Positions 11,993-23,680 of a DNA stretch of 64,000 nucleotides are shown here, piece by piece. The translations under genes were made by a program, and so were the position numbers. Origin of the DNA: Psococerastis gibbosa (Eukaryota; Arthropoda; Insecta; Psocodea; Psocidae); contig OZ020490.1 of assembly GCA_963971405.1 (NCBI GenBank), positions 21,539,464 to 21,603,463 on the forward strand, given 5' to 3'. Numbering within the stretch: the stretch's first letter is position 1; every line of letters starts with the position of its first letter. The notes under the pieces were generated by a model. The model made no database searches. It worked only from the letters and a program-made list of their open reading frames with translations, and was not told the origin of the DNA.

Positions 11993-14024
11993 ATTAGGAA
12001 ATATTATATAATTGTCATACTTGTATTGTTTCAGAGAAGTTTTGGAATAGGTATGTGAATGATGTGGTGATCTACAATATATAGCATATACTGTACTGTA
12101 TTCTTTTATAGATTTATCGAAGCGTCACCTCATGTTATCTTCGTGCAAGGGTGTAGCCAGAAAGGTGCAGGGGGACGTATCCCCCCCCCCTAAATATTAG
12201 GCGAGTTACACTAGATACAATTCGGTTTTCTTTGATGAATTTATACTACAGTATATAGTACAATATAACAAAGTGTGGGGAATTAAATAAATCATATTTT
12301 AAAGTTTATACAGGCTATTTTAAAAAAATCAAATAAGTACCCGAAAACAAATCAATTAATTAATTCCGACCATTGATTTAGCTATAATAGTCAGTAGATA
12401 ACAACTTGTATAAGTACCTTTATCTGTCTAATGTAAGTAGCCGACACCATAAGACCATTAGCCTATAAATGCCTAGGGCTGGTAATGACCTGCATTAATC
12501 AGTACAGTTTTTTAAAGCATTGAAACACTAACACTAAAACATACTGTAGGTACCAAACAGTAAACCTAATTGTCGTGTTTGCTATTTCACGAAAAGGCAG
12601 CACTGAAGATATTCAGCAATATATATATTGAACTTTGGACACCAATGGGCGCAATGACTATGCACAAACTAGGCAATATCGAAGGTCAAAGTGTATCACA
12701 CTATAGTAATGGTAATCTCAAAACATTGTCTTCTCCTTTTTGCCAAAACAACTCAACCCCACAGCAAGCTTGGCTATTGACTTCGAAAGGGTACCCATGA
12801 GGAAATCGCTAGCCAATTTCTCCAGTTTTTTTTTTATAGAGTTTTTAAATTTGATGATAAAACTGCCAGCACATGACAACGCTGAGTTAAGCTCAATACA
12901 AATACATTAGGCTACTTAAACATTCATTTCGGCAAGCTGGGAACTATCAAATACTAGAATATAATGGCAAGTCTATTCAAGGGGTGCGTTGTAGTGAATA
13001 TAGTTCAGGCGGGCAAGGCATCCGCAGCGCATGCAAGCAGGCCATGGCCCCATAGCCACACCCGGTACTGGACGTAGCAGGTAGCCAAAGAATTTCTTAA
13101 ATATTTTTGGCGGGCGAAATGTCCCAACTCCCCTATATACAATAGCTTGTAAACACAAAAAGGTTCCATATAGTCATATAATTCACAATAGCTTGTCCTA
13201 TATTAAAAGTAAGCATGCCAGGTCAGTAAACCAAGAATTGATTAGTCACTCTTTTATAAATGCATAATTTTGTTTTATTTTCTTTACAACGAATAATTTC
13301 TGTAGAATTCACAGAAGAAAGGGGTGTACACTATACATGACAGTTCTAAATGGTTTTTATCTAATTACATTATGTGAACCGAACGAAGCATCCGACAAAA
13401 CATTTCCAATTACCTTTCTCACGGGTGAAAACAAAAAAAAACCCAGTTAGGTAATGCCTCCAAAAACTAATGATTAGACTATTTTTGCTGCTTTCATAAC
13501 ATGTACGACGAACGAGGCACAGCCATAAATTGTTTTATACAAAACCATACCTTACAGAAGTACAATACTTTAAGCCTACAGCAATGTGGCCGTGAACCAT
13601 AGCCTATAAGGAATCTAACAGTTAGTTACTATGGCCTGTTGATGCGAACTAATATCCTGCTAATGACTGTTTCGAGTTGACGTATTAAAAAATATATTGG
13701 GCTTGGTTGGATCGGATTTTGAGACAAAAACTAATCTCACAAACTTGTGAAGTGTTAACATATGACTGTTCAAAGGGCTTCAACCTGAACCTACGTCAGC
13801 CGACTCATAATAATAATAATAATAATAAATAGATTGGATTTGACGTTAATTGTTTAAATAAACACAAAAGAAGACTGGGCTTGATTGTCCGTCGCTATGT
13901 ATGTGAACTTTAACTATTAATTCGTCACGAATAGCCAGTAAGTAGAATACATTGTAGTATTATATGGTATATACAACACTGACATTAAATTAACTTTGGT
14001 TGAAGAGGTAACCTCCTCGTTATA

Positions 14025-14221
14025 ACCGAAATTAGAGGATATGGAAAAAGCAACAATTGCTAACCTGTCTAGCAACACGAATCGTGTCAATTTGAGCATA
14101 AGTAGAGGATTTGGCGATTACTGGACTTGTCGTCCAGCGGTTAAGACGACGCCCCGGTTAGGCGTAGATCGTGGGTTCGAATCCCGCCAAGCCAGTTTTT
14201 TCCATATCCTCTAATTTCGGT
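14025..14221. repeat. Inverted repeat enclosing a tRNA-like sequence
   Basis: ACCGAAATTAGAGGATATGG at 14025 is the exact complement of the sequence ending at 14221, with an A/T run next to it. The arms are about 25 bp and the enclosed segment about 146 bp. The right arm starts one base after the tRNA-like 3' end. Confidence 0.8.
14122..14195 (+). tRNA. tRNA-like sequence, Thr(GGT)-like, probably pseudogene or SINE head
   Basis: A full cloverleaf can be drawn. The acceptor is TGG(A)CTTG with CAAGCCA, one base bulged. The D arm is GTC...GAC with an AGCGGTTAA loop. The anticodon stem is ACGCC/GGCGT with a seven-base loop CCGGTTA, the variable loop is AGATC, and the T arm is GTGGG-TTCGAAT-CCCGC. 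The loop would give anticodon GGT (Thr), but position 33 is C where tRNAs have U, and the acceptor has an extra A. Those two defects and its position inside an inverted repeat favour a tRNA-derived element over a working gene. The run of T directly after it could end pol III transcription. Confidence 0.5.
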
Positions 14222-15204
14222 CAGTAAGTAGAACCCCACTTCTGTAGCAAGAGAACAGTAGCCACCAGGTTCTGTCTTCTAATCAATTAATCAGCAAATT
14301 TAGTCAGATCCAGTAAAACATGATATTATTACGAACAATGTACCTGCGGTGTACAATGATTCAAATCAGCTCATAAATTTTAGAAGAAAGTTTTTAAAAC
14401 GCATATTTGTTCTTTGGCCACCTAATAGGCTAGAGCCAATTATGTCCTACAGTAGCTACAGGGGAACTTTTTTTTAGAGTTTATCTGACGTTATTTGTGC
14501 TAAGTATAGCTTGGACCTACTGTAGTTAATTCCATTAGTTTGTCATGTGGCCCATAAGTAGGTAGAAACCTTTTTCGTCAGCGAGAGCCAATCAAGTCCA
14601 ACCTTTTTAACTATCCAATGCAAATTACTATTTTTATCTTGCATTTTTTCTTCACCAACAAATATATTTTGATTTGATTTGAGGTACCTACTGAAGAGAA
14701 TCCGATCGAGTAATGGTTAACGTAACGGTTTACAAAAAACATGGATATTTACTTTAAAAGCACAGCTAAAAAGGAAAATAAATGATAGCAACACAAATAG
14801 GCAAGAGATATTTACAGTAATAGAGGAATGTTTAAGACATTATATGACGATCAATTGTTTTTGGATGGCATACCCTGTTAGAGAAAGTAATCTAAACCTT
14901 TAGCTTCTTAAACTTCTGCAATAATGTGTATGAATATGTCCAAATAAAATACAGACTACATTTAGAACCAAACATTCAATACCTACTTACAACACAATAT
15001 TATTAACCATACGTGCATACATTCCTAAGCAACAACTAAGGAGTTAAAAACTAATTATACAAGATAAAACCAACTAATTGCGTTAAAGACTTGGTGGTGC
15101 AAAATGACTAAAAATTATATCGATTCAACTTAGGGACAGTTATCGTAACAACGTAAATTTTTGTTCGGCATTGCAAAACTGCAATTATGTAGGTGGCGGT
15201 GGCC

Positions 15205-15570
15205 ATAGGATGGCCATAGGGCTCAATTTTCTGTAGCCCAGTTGCTCATGTGCTCCCTGGAGGAAGGCACTGCTGACCATCCGGCCCACTGCCCTGTCTT
15301 ACACGAAATCAACTGTAATGTGAGCCCAACTGTCGCACCCTACATGGCGGAGCCTGAATAGACTAAGAACGGGGATCACAAGATGCCGTGCGAACTTGTG
15401 TAGGTGGGGACTGCCGGAGGTCCCAACTTGCGAGGACGGAAAAGTGCAGGACGACGGCCACCTTCTGGTCTGCCCGAGGCTGAGAGAAGCCGTATCCCAG
15501 AGGGATTTTTTGGACGCCGACGACAATGCCATCCAGGCCGCAACGTTTTGGATCAACGTGTTCTAGGCCC
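15205..15570 (+). pseudogene. Non-LTR retrotransposon C-terminal remnant
   Basis: The plus strand reads RLRTGITRCRANLCRWGLPE, then VPTCEDGKVQDDGHLLVCP, RLREAVSQRDFLDADDNAIQ and AATFWINVF before a stop. This matches the LRTG...NL-RWGL...C-C...H-L-CP pattern at the end of jockey/R1-like polyproteins. Stops upstream show that it is a truncated dead copy. Confidence 0.7.
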
Positions 15571-15662
15571 GGACACGTGAAGTAAGTAATGATGAATACT
15601 TCGAGTCACGGCGTCAAATGGCTGAGCAGCCAAGGACGAGTGTTGGTTGAAGTAAGAAGTAA

Positions 15663-15919
15663 GGCGGCCATTCCACCGGCGATTGTACTTCATATTCGAT
15701 TTTGTGAATTTTGTCATTGACATTTGTTTTGTTTTAAGGAGACTATTAGGTAGGTACTTAACTTATAATATGGTAGCGATGATGTCTGCTACCATATTAT
15801 AACTTAATTTATAATAGATAAGTGAAGTATCTACATAACAGGCTCCTTAAAACAAAACAAACGTCAATGACAATTCACAAAATCAAATATGAAGTAAAAT
15901 CGCCGGTGGAATGGCCGCC
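15663..15919. repeat. GGCGGCC-end foldback element, 257 bp, TAA duplication
   Basis: Ends GGCGGCCATTCCACCGGCGA and its complement, flanked by TAA on both sides. Inner arms mirror TTTGTTTTGTTTTAAGGAG and TAACTTATAATATGGTAG around a GATGTCTGCTACCA centre that is shared with the larger composite elements. Confidence 0.85.
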
Positions 15920-16221
15920 TAAGTGAAGTAAGCATTTATGGTGGCTATATTATGTGAATGGTGATTATAATAGTTACGTATATATAGTTATAATGTTATA
16001 TAGCCTGAATTCCACAACTTTGGCTATATAGCTATGGCTATATAATGTTATATAGGCTGAATTCCATAACTTTGACCATTCGGATGTTTCTTTTCATAGC
16101 CAATACGTAACATAACAACTCATTCTCGTTCTAACAGATGTTGGGCTGGGCTAGGCAAGTTAACTTTTAATCTGGGTGATCATTTACTTATTCAAATGTG
16201 TGCCCATGTTATTTACGTTTA

Positions 16222-16489
16222 GGTGGCTATTCCACCTGCGATTTTACTTCATATTTGATTTTGTCATTGACGTTTGTTTTGTTTTAAGGAGACTATTATG
16301 TAGATACTTAACTTGTCTATTATACATTAAGTTATAATATGGCAGCAGACATCATTAATAAGTCTCTACCATGTTATAACTTAATTTATAATAGATAAGT
16401 TAAGTATTTACATAATAGTCTCCTTAAAACAAAACAAACAAAAAATCTCAAATCACAAATGAAGTAAATTCGCCGGTGGAATTGCCGCC
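16222..16489. repeat. GGTGGC/GCCGCC foldback element, 268 bp, TTA duplication
   Basis: Same family as 15663-15919. Imperfect ends GGTGGCTATTCCACCTGCGA and TCGCCGGTGGAATTGCCGCC, with TTA immediately outside both. Inner arms TTTGTTTTGTTTTAAGGAGA and TAAGTTATAATATGG are mirrored. Confidence 0.85.
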
Positions 16490-17727
16490 TTAGCTGTGGT
16501 TGATTAGTGCATGGGTGTAATTATAATAATTCCTTGTGAGCAAAGAGAGGCACCTATAAACAGATTAATAGATAAATATCTTGTCTCTACCATCGATATC
16601 ATGTGACGTGGCACTTTTGTAGACGAAAACCAGGTGATTTTCTCATATAGTAAGCCCCAGCAGGGTACCTGCGGTATGTAGGTAAGACTACACGGTATAT
16701 CGTATGTCATTTTGTCGACAAAGAGCAAGAGGAACATGGAATATATAGAACAGCCGCCTAAAGAGGACAGACAAACGGACGGACGGATTTAGTCAAATAT
16801 TATGATGTATACACAGCGATGCATAAGTCCCTTAATAAAAGTCCCTTAAATACAGAGCACCTTATAACTACTACCATACAAATAAATGTATCGCCAGACG
16901 AGTTAACAAATTATAAACAAATATTAAGTACGCAAGCCTTTACAAAATACAGTCGGGCATATAGGAAGACAGTGATACCTGCACGCACACAAACACAAAT
17001 TTGGGCATATCCATACATCCATTATACAAAAATTGTTAGGTACAAAACAGATGCATACAAATTCGAAAACTTAAAAGAGATGGTAACATCATAGGCTAAT
17101 AAAATACAAATTATTTCAAATTTCACTTCCGAATGTGAAATCATTGGAAAGAAAAACATTGTTCACAAACATCGTTGTATCTTGAAGGCTGTGGAACTCA
17201 GCTGAAAATATCTAACCTATTGAAGGCTACGGTAGGTACATTTCTCAAAAAACATTTTAATATATAGAAAGAATCTTAAGCAAAGTCACTGTAATAATTT
17301 TTTGTTGTCACAAATTGTATGTACTGTATTTCGGCAGCCATGTTACGACACACACAAAATGTGGCGCATAAATGTACGCGAAAGAGACCCTCACCTAAAT
17401 ATGGATAAAAATTAATTAATAAAACAATTCCTGTGGGAACGCCAAAAAAAGAAGCACAAATTGCACGTATTAGTGAATCTGCACTGGTTGGTTTCGAGCG
17501 GAGACGTACATATAATAATAAGAATAACAAATAAATAATATAATATAAAATACCATAAGTTTATTGCGTTCAGCTCCACAAAAAATGTAATTGGTTGCTA
17601 CCGGAAATGATAGACAAACGAAGACATTTTTATAGGAACGGTACTATAAATAGTTATTGTAGCTTTAGCTTTAGATTCATATCTGACTAAAAATTATTTT
17701 AAAATTATCATTTTTAAGACGATGTGT

Positions 17728-18060
17728 AACGAAAACCTTGTCACCCCAAAATCAATGTTTTTATTAAATTTACTAAGCAAGTTATTACAGATTTCATCTA
17801 TTCATGTTGTAAAAGATGTCAAATTATAAGGTACGTTATTTTTAATTATAGGTACATCAGTTCTTCCATGAAAGTTACTGGGGACTAAAAATTCCCCCAG
17901 TAAAGTTCATGGACAAACAATTAAAAATACCATATATATGCTGAATGAAATAGTCTCCTACTACTTGACTAGACGAAATATTTAATAACTTGCTTAGTAA
18001 ATTAAATAAAAAATACAAAGTATCGGATTTTGAGTGCCAAAATCCTACGCCCCATATCAG
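17728..18060. repeat. Diverged foldback element of the 11715-11992 family
   Basis: ATTAAATTTACTAAGCAAGT at the left and ACTTGCTTAGTAAATTAAAT at the right are inverted copies surrounding a long spacer. The outer arms, with CCCAAAATC / GATTTTG, are weaker. Boundaries approximate. Confidence 0.6.
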
Positions 18061-19198
18061 CCTCACGTTATAAGGTAAAATTTTTAATTTATTTGTTGAT
18101 AACTAAAAAATAAAAAAAATAGGGCGTGAAAACAAAAAAATAGTAGGGTTTAGTGCCCAGAAAGGTGAGGGAGTTTCAGTCTATAAGATCGAATCGATTT
18201 ACAATTGTAAAAAGACTGTAATATGTCAATAATTCTTATTTAGCTAATAATTAATTTGCTAATTATTACAGTGCCTTATTGCTGTTAGTTATGTCCTTCT
18301 ATTACGAAATATATCACTTTCAATTCGCAGAGAAAAGTAATATGGAATTAAATTGGTTTTTTGACAATAGTGAACACGTTACCAGAAACAATAGCCAACA
18401 AAGCATTAAGCTATCTTCTTAGCACATTTTCAGCAAAAGCTCCACTGCAGGGCCATAATACAAAATAATTAATAACTTAAGAAATTGCCCATTAACATCA
18501 AAACGACATCAAGATAAAAATTGCACTTACAGCCTATTTTTCATCTGTGAGCCACTGAGCCATTACAGCTAAGAAATAAAATGTACGTAGTTGTAGGTAC
18601 GAAAAAGGTATTAGGCTAACAGTATTTATTGCCAATTTTGTGCATCTGCAATCTTGTTTTAAGTGGTGAGAAATTAAATAAAAAACAGTAGTGTAGGGCT
18701 GACCTTCAACTTTATTTAAACGTTAAAAGATCAAAACTGCCAATACAATGTATATCACATAAAAAATAAAATAAAATCTAGCGGTTCTAAAACTGGAATT
18801 AATTCTCCATCAGGAGCTAAAATTAAAAGACAATGACAGATGAAAAATAGTAGCACAATAACTAAATAAAATCGCAGGCTATAAACATATTGCGTAGATA
18901 GTTCTAATTCACAAGAAATTATTAAAATCAGGGCTCTGTAGTAGAGAAACATAACCTGAACTCCATTACAATAGTATATCATACCTGTGGAAATCACATA
19001 CAATTTATTATATTGTAGGTAGGTAATGTATATATTGAAGCACGAGTACAATGCGAGTCTAGTCTCAAATTACCTGCTATTTGACAAATTATTCGTGACA
19101 AATTGAGTTTAAAAAATGGGACATTGTGCCTTTTGCAAATTAATTATGATGACAACAAACGAGAGCATATGTATTAAAGTGGTACGGACTTTTTTTAA

Positions 19199-19356
19199 AC
19201 TAAGAAAAAAGGTTAATCGCATTCAAGCCATGAATGTATCCGATTGACCTCTTCAGTCGCCCCAAAGAAATCTTATACCTGTAGGTAAATGTGTCGAGTT
19301 AAGACACGTCACCGATCACAAGGTGTGTAGAGACTCGTCTCGTAGAAGTACAAGTA
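19199..19356 (-). repeat. tRNA-derived SINE, family 1 (diverged)
   Basis: The complement carries the 3' part of the family (TATCCGATTGACCTCTTCAG on the plus strand) and the GTAGAGACTCG segment. The A-box end is poorly preserved. Confidence 0.65.
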
Positions 19357-19687
19357 CAGTGGTCTGTCCCAGTACCGACATTTTCAATTTATTCTTCGGA
19401 GGGCAAATAAAATCCAGGGTCAGCTAGTTGAGTTCAGAGAGGGCGTTACAGTCCTAACTCTACCGGGTTGGTTCGTTTGGGATAAAGCGATAAAGTATTA
19501 TTCATTATTTATTTATATTTGAGACGTGAGATGTCACGAATAGTGATTTGGCTGAATGCCGAATATATTAATATACATAATATAGAATATTTATTTAAAA
19601 CATATTTGACCTGCATTATTTATGACAAATACGCAGTCGTTATTACAATGAATACTGAAAAACTGATTTGTATACTGTATGCATCAC

Positions 19688-19720
<33 letters not shown>

Positions 19721-20573
19721 ATTTAAACTTGAAATTGACGATTAAAATATGTTCGGTACACAATTTCAAAAATGTAATTTTTTTAATGATTCGGTATTTG
19801 GTAGGGCACACTTACCTTAACTTACCTTACCCGGTATTAAAAAAGTGGCCGAATATTAGTATTAAAATTTAATAAAAACAGTTCGCCCATCTACAAAACG
19901 TGTCAATCGATCCAGAGCCCTGACTTCACTCTACTGGCAACGCAGCACCAGATTACAGTATCGCTGAGAGTGGACGTTGGATATACTAAAGTACAGGTCA
20001 GGTTTCTCTACCATAGTGCAATATGTAGAAGTGAAACTTACGTTTGAAGCAATCTTAAAAAGTCAATAAAAGCTATACATACCGTAAAAAAGATAGTAGT
20101 AGGAACATTTTTGGTCATCACCAATGAGCATATCGGAACCAGACACACACAACATTCACCCTAGCGTCACAGAACATAGAACATTTAAACAATGTATATT
20201 TTTGTTTCCTTGTACAAAAATTGTCCGCTTGTTTTGCTTCTCCATTTTTTATTATTAACAAATATTTTGGAATAATATTTTTTTTTTCACTATGGTCGTT
20301 ACTCTCATCAAGATTTTTATTTCTTTTAAATTACAAAATTATAGCAGTCTTTTTGAGATGTTAAAATACCCGGTGCCTTTACTCCTATAGAAACCAAATG
20401 AAACTCAACTTAGCATGTTAATAATTTGAATTTACTGAAATTTAGTGTTATGAAGTACAATTTATAACAATACCTACCTACTAGTTTGTTCGTATGAAAA
20501 ATTCATTCGGTAACTAAATTTTGTAACAGGCGCTCACTTGTTTCGTAGTTACGGTTAGAGTTCTATATACAGT

Positions 20574-20840
20574 AGCAGAGATGGGACATTCAAGCCCGCC
20601 AAAAATATGCTTTGAATTCCTAGTGCCACCAGGCCATTTCGAAGTTAAACCAATCAGTGAGCCCGCCTTGCAGACATGATGGAATTTTTTTTTGTTTATC
20701 GCATTTTACTTTTGTGCCTAATAAATAATTTTAATAACATTTAGTATACTGCACATATTTATTTGACAAATTGGTTAAGTCCTGCTGGCACCAGGAATTC
20801 AAAAAATATTTATGGCTGTGTTAAGTGTCCAATCTCTGCT
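20574..20840. repeat. Foldback element with AGCAGAGAT ends
   Basis: AGCAGAGATGGGACATTCAA and TTAAGTGTCCAATCTCTGCT are inverted copies. Next come a mirrored CCGCCAAAAATAT / ATATTTATGGC and a mirrored TTGAATTCCTAGTGCCACCA. Related ends occur at 4913 and 7790. Confidence 0.75.
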
Positions 20841-20929
20841 TTACAGTTTAGAAACTCTAGCTACGATCAGAAACCCACTGTTTACCATCAGCGAATACAA
20901 CAATTCAATAGCTCTGCACATCATTGTTA

Positions 20930-21067
20930 GGCGGGGGTTCCACCAATGTCAATAGTGATATTAAAGGTTTTTGACGTGGTAGCAGACAGTTTTAGACTGT
21001 CTAAAAATGTCTGCTACCACGTCAAAAAGCATTTAATATCACTATTGACGTTGGTGGAATCCCCGCC
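20930..21067. repeat. Simple GGCGGGG-end palindrome, 138 bp
   Basis: The two halves are near-perfect inverted copies: GGCGGGGGTTCCACCAATGT, then CAATAGTGATATTAAA and GACGTGGTAGCAGACA, meeting in a short loop. The same GACGTGGTAGCAGACA arm forms the outer layer of the composite elements, so this looks like that outer layer without the inner insertion. Flanks are TTA and TAA rather than a direct duplication. Confidence 0.85.
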
Positions 21068-21287
21068 TAAGAGCAAGCCTCAGATTCAGATGATGGAACA
21101 GGAAAATTGGTCGATTGGCAAGCGTACTACGTCAGTATCTTCAGTTGCTACTGAGCTCCAGGATAAAACGAACCAAACGGAACGACAACGGTCGCATTGT
21201 ACTGTTCTCTCACTGAGATGGCGGCCATTCCACCGGCGAATTTACTTCATATTTGATTTTTGTCATTGACGTTTGTTTTGTTTTAAG

Positions 21288-21692
21288 TAAGGCACTATAT
21301 ACCCGGGTATTGTCATCCGCTATGTTGTATCAGTTAGTTAGTTTAGCCAACGCCCGTCTGTGGCAGTAGAGCCATTTGACGCCGAGCCTCCCAGTATCTC
21401 TTTTTTAAATCAGCAGGTAGATGCTTGAGTCTGGAGCATGTTGTATCCCATATATCCTATATGGTAAGTATTGTAAGAAAAGTAAAAGATTGAAAAATAT
21501 TGAAAAAAAACTAATACACCTTTAAACAATTTTTTATTAAACACTTCCCAAATTGTAAGCACGTTTTTTAAATAATAATAAATTAACAACGATAAATTTC
21601 TAAAAATAACTAGGTAAATGCTTGGCTTATACACCAGACTTATAATGGATACAATATGGCGAATGACAATACCTGTCTAATATAGAGCCCTA
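21288..21692. mobile_element. Nested element with perfect 8-bp duplication GTTTTAAG
   Basis: Flanked by GTTTTAAG at 21280-21287 and 21693-21700, a sequence present once in the uninterrupted host element. Ends are TAAGGC...ATATA and TATAGAGCCCTA. Internally, ATTGTCATCCGCTATGTTGT is mirrored near the other end as ATACAATATGGCGAATGACA. A relative is at 39541-39830. The 8-bp duplication fits hAT-like transposition, but no transposase is present. Confidence 0.75.
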
Positions 21693-21796
21693 GTTTTAAG
21701 GAGACTATTATGTAGAAACTTAACTTATCTATTATAAATTAAGTTATGATATGGTAGAGACTTATTAATGATGTCTACAACCATATCATAACTTAA

Positions 21797-22171
21797 GGCT
21801 GAGTGTTCAAAATGTTTTGTAAACAAGAAATTTTGCTGATTTTTTGACGAAAATAATTTATTGCTCATTCCAGAAATACAAAGATAACAAAGTGAACAGA
21901 TAAAAAGCTCATAAAAATCCAAGTTATCGCAGGAAGTTTATATTTTCTGAACTGAAATATTATTACTTTAAAAAAATTGGATAAAGAGCCTTAAACCCAT
22001 TTTGTAGCACAGTTGTAAATCTGTAAGGGAAATAGACAGCTTTCACAGAAAGCTCGTATTTTTTAAGATTTTTTCATCTGTTCCCTTTGTGGCTGTGGAA
22101 CGAGCAATTAATTAATTTCGTCCAAAAAGTACGATAATTTCTTGTTTACAAAACATTTTGAACACTCAGCC
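21797..22171. mobile_element. Nested foldback element at a TTAA site
   Basis: Ends GGCTGAGTGTTCAAAATGTT and the exact complement, followed inward by TTGTAAACAAGAAA and its complement. TTAA lies on both sides (21793-21796 and 22172-22175). A TTAA duplication is the mark of piggyBac-like transposition, although the palindromic flank could also be read as a 3-bp duplication. No ORF. Confidence 0.75.
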
Positions 22172-22804
22172 TTAATTTATAATAGATAAGTTAAGTATTT
22201 ACATAATAGTCTCCTTAAAACAAAACAAACGTCTATGACAAAATCAAATAAGTAAACTCGCCGGTGGAATAACCGCCTTAATATTGATTATGATTGCCCC
22301 GAATTTTCTTGCTCCATTCTCTGACTGAAATCCTTTATATTATATTGCCTCAGAGTCGTCGCCAATAGTGAAAGCAATTAGATATCTAATCGAACCAACG
22401 GAACAAATATGCCTGTTCATTTTACATGGCTAAGTTAAGGTTGCTTGATAATATTTCGACTGTCAAACGGCAAAGCAGTTAGGCCAGTGCACCAAGGCAG
22501 ATTCTACGCAGCGTAGAATCTGCCATAGTGCATCGGGCCAGATTACAAACAAATTCAGCGCCTGGCAGGGACCTGCAAAAATTATTAAAATGAAATGTCT
22601 CTAACGCTGGTGTAAAATTGTTTTTGAACAAAGAATGAAACTATTGTCATCCCTCTTCAAATCAACTGAACGGATAATATAGTGTGCAAATGAAGACCAT
22701 TATAATCCCTCAAACCAAAAAAATGCCTAGCCAATTCAACTCAATTACTAAAATCGGGTTAAAAAAATTCAAGGTCTGTCATGATATAAAATTAGGAAGA
22801 ATTA

Positions 22805-22810
22805 TTTATT
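22805..22810 (-). terminator. Candidate polyadenylation signal for pangolin
   Basis: AATAAA on the minus strand (TTTATT on plus), about 420 bases beyond the stop codon of the terminal exon. It is a plausible 3' end for the long-tail transcript, but AATAAA is common in AT-rich DNA. Confidence 0.35.
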
Positions 22811-23232
22811 ATGTCGGCTTGTAGCCCAAAATATTTCCTTGCATAGAAAAAAACGTACGACGTAGCCTACTGTAGAACAAGCCTGGCCACCTATGTGAAG
22901 TAATAAAGAAGACTGGTACTATGCAGCTACCTAGTTGCAGCCAATAGGCTGAATTGTGTTATATGTATTCTAAACACCCTTTGTATATCCTCAGGCAATT
23001 GTAGGTACAAATCCCTACAAAACCATTTGTATTAAGCGATCACTCGAGGGAATTAAAAGCAACTGAAGAGGCCACTAACCAGGCAGCTGAGTAAGAGGGA
23101 CGCCCATCACTTGATGACAAAAAAAGGAAACAGGCGTACTATAAAAAAACAGACTTATCTCTCAGTCAATCAAACACAAAAAAGAGAGGTTATGGCGGCG
23201 GCGGGAACGTAAGCTACTCTGCTGCCACTTCG

Positions 23233-23680
23233 CTACGTCACGCTAATAGGTCGAGACCGTTCTTTTGGTTCAGACTTAATACACTTGCCCGTGAGTTGAT
23301 TAACACTTAGTGGATTGTTCACATCGTGAGGATTCGTCCCGACCGGGTTGCGATGCAAAGGCGGCAGCGGCAGAGGAAGGATGGGCTTCATGTCGTACGT
23401 GGGAGGCGTCAGGGGTGACTGGAGGGACATGCAGGGCGACGCTAAACTGACGGACGGCGAGGCGAGTGACGTGGAGGGTGATGGCAGGATCATGGAAGGC
23501 GACGTGAGCGAGGAGAGGCCGCTGAGACCTCCGGGAGAACTCAGAGACTGCGCCAAGCTGGCGTCGTCGTCATCAGGCGGTGTTGTGGCATCACCAATAC
23601 TTCCCACGCTACCAATATTGTCCTCTGACCCTTCCCGGTCATCCGAACCTTCCATGTACCGGATACACTTCTTTTTGCGC
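23233..23680 (-). CDS. pan: TCF/Pangolin terminal exon: second half of C-clamp and C-terminal tail
   Basis: The exon opens by completing an Arg codon and reads RKKKCIRYMEGSDDREGS. RKKKCIRY supplies the fourth cysteine and basic end of the C-clamp, the auxiliary DNA-binding domain of TCF proteins that reads helper sites. An acidic PPDDDD stretch follows, then Ser/Pro/Leu repeats (SPGGLSGLSSLTSPSM, PSTSLASPSVSLASP), RNPVGTNPHDVNNPLSVNQL and a stop at 23233. NPLSVNQLT is very like the segment I remember from Drosophila Pangolin. CIKSEPKE contains a SUMO-acceptor consensus (IKSE). A consensus acceptor precedes the exon, and the phase fits the exon at 28278. A 113-codon plus-strand frame here is an antisense shadow. 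Confidence 0.93.

Larger units (their letters stand above)
21220..22277. repeat. GGCGGCC-end foldback element carrying two nested insertions
   Basis: The ends are GGCGGCCATTCCACCGGCGA and the matching CGCCGGTGGAATAACCGCC. The element is the 15663/16222 type, which is normally about 260 bp. It is interrupted by a 405-bp element at 21288-21692 and a 375-bp element at 21797-22171, each with its own duplicated target. Confidence 0.85.
11319..22804. other. Intergenic region between Sam-S and pangolin, no gene recognised
   Basis: I see no conserved exon on either strand. The longer open frames are AT-rich, without family motifs or convincing splice sites. The region holds foldback elements, a LINE tail, a SINE, a tRNA-like sequence, simple repeats (TAA near 13,808; T runs near 19,690) and a nested transposon block at 21220-22277. 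Confidence 0.6.
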
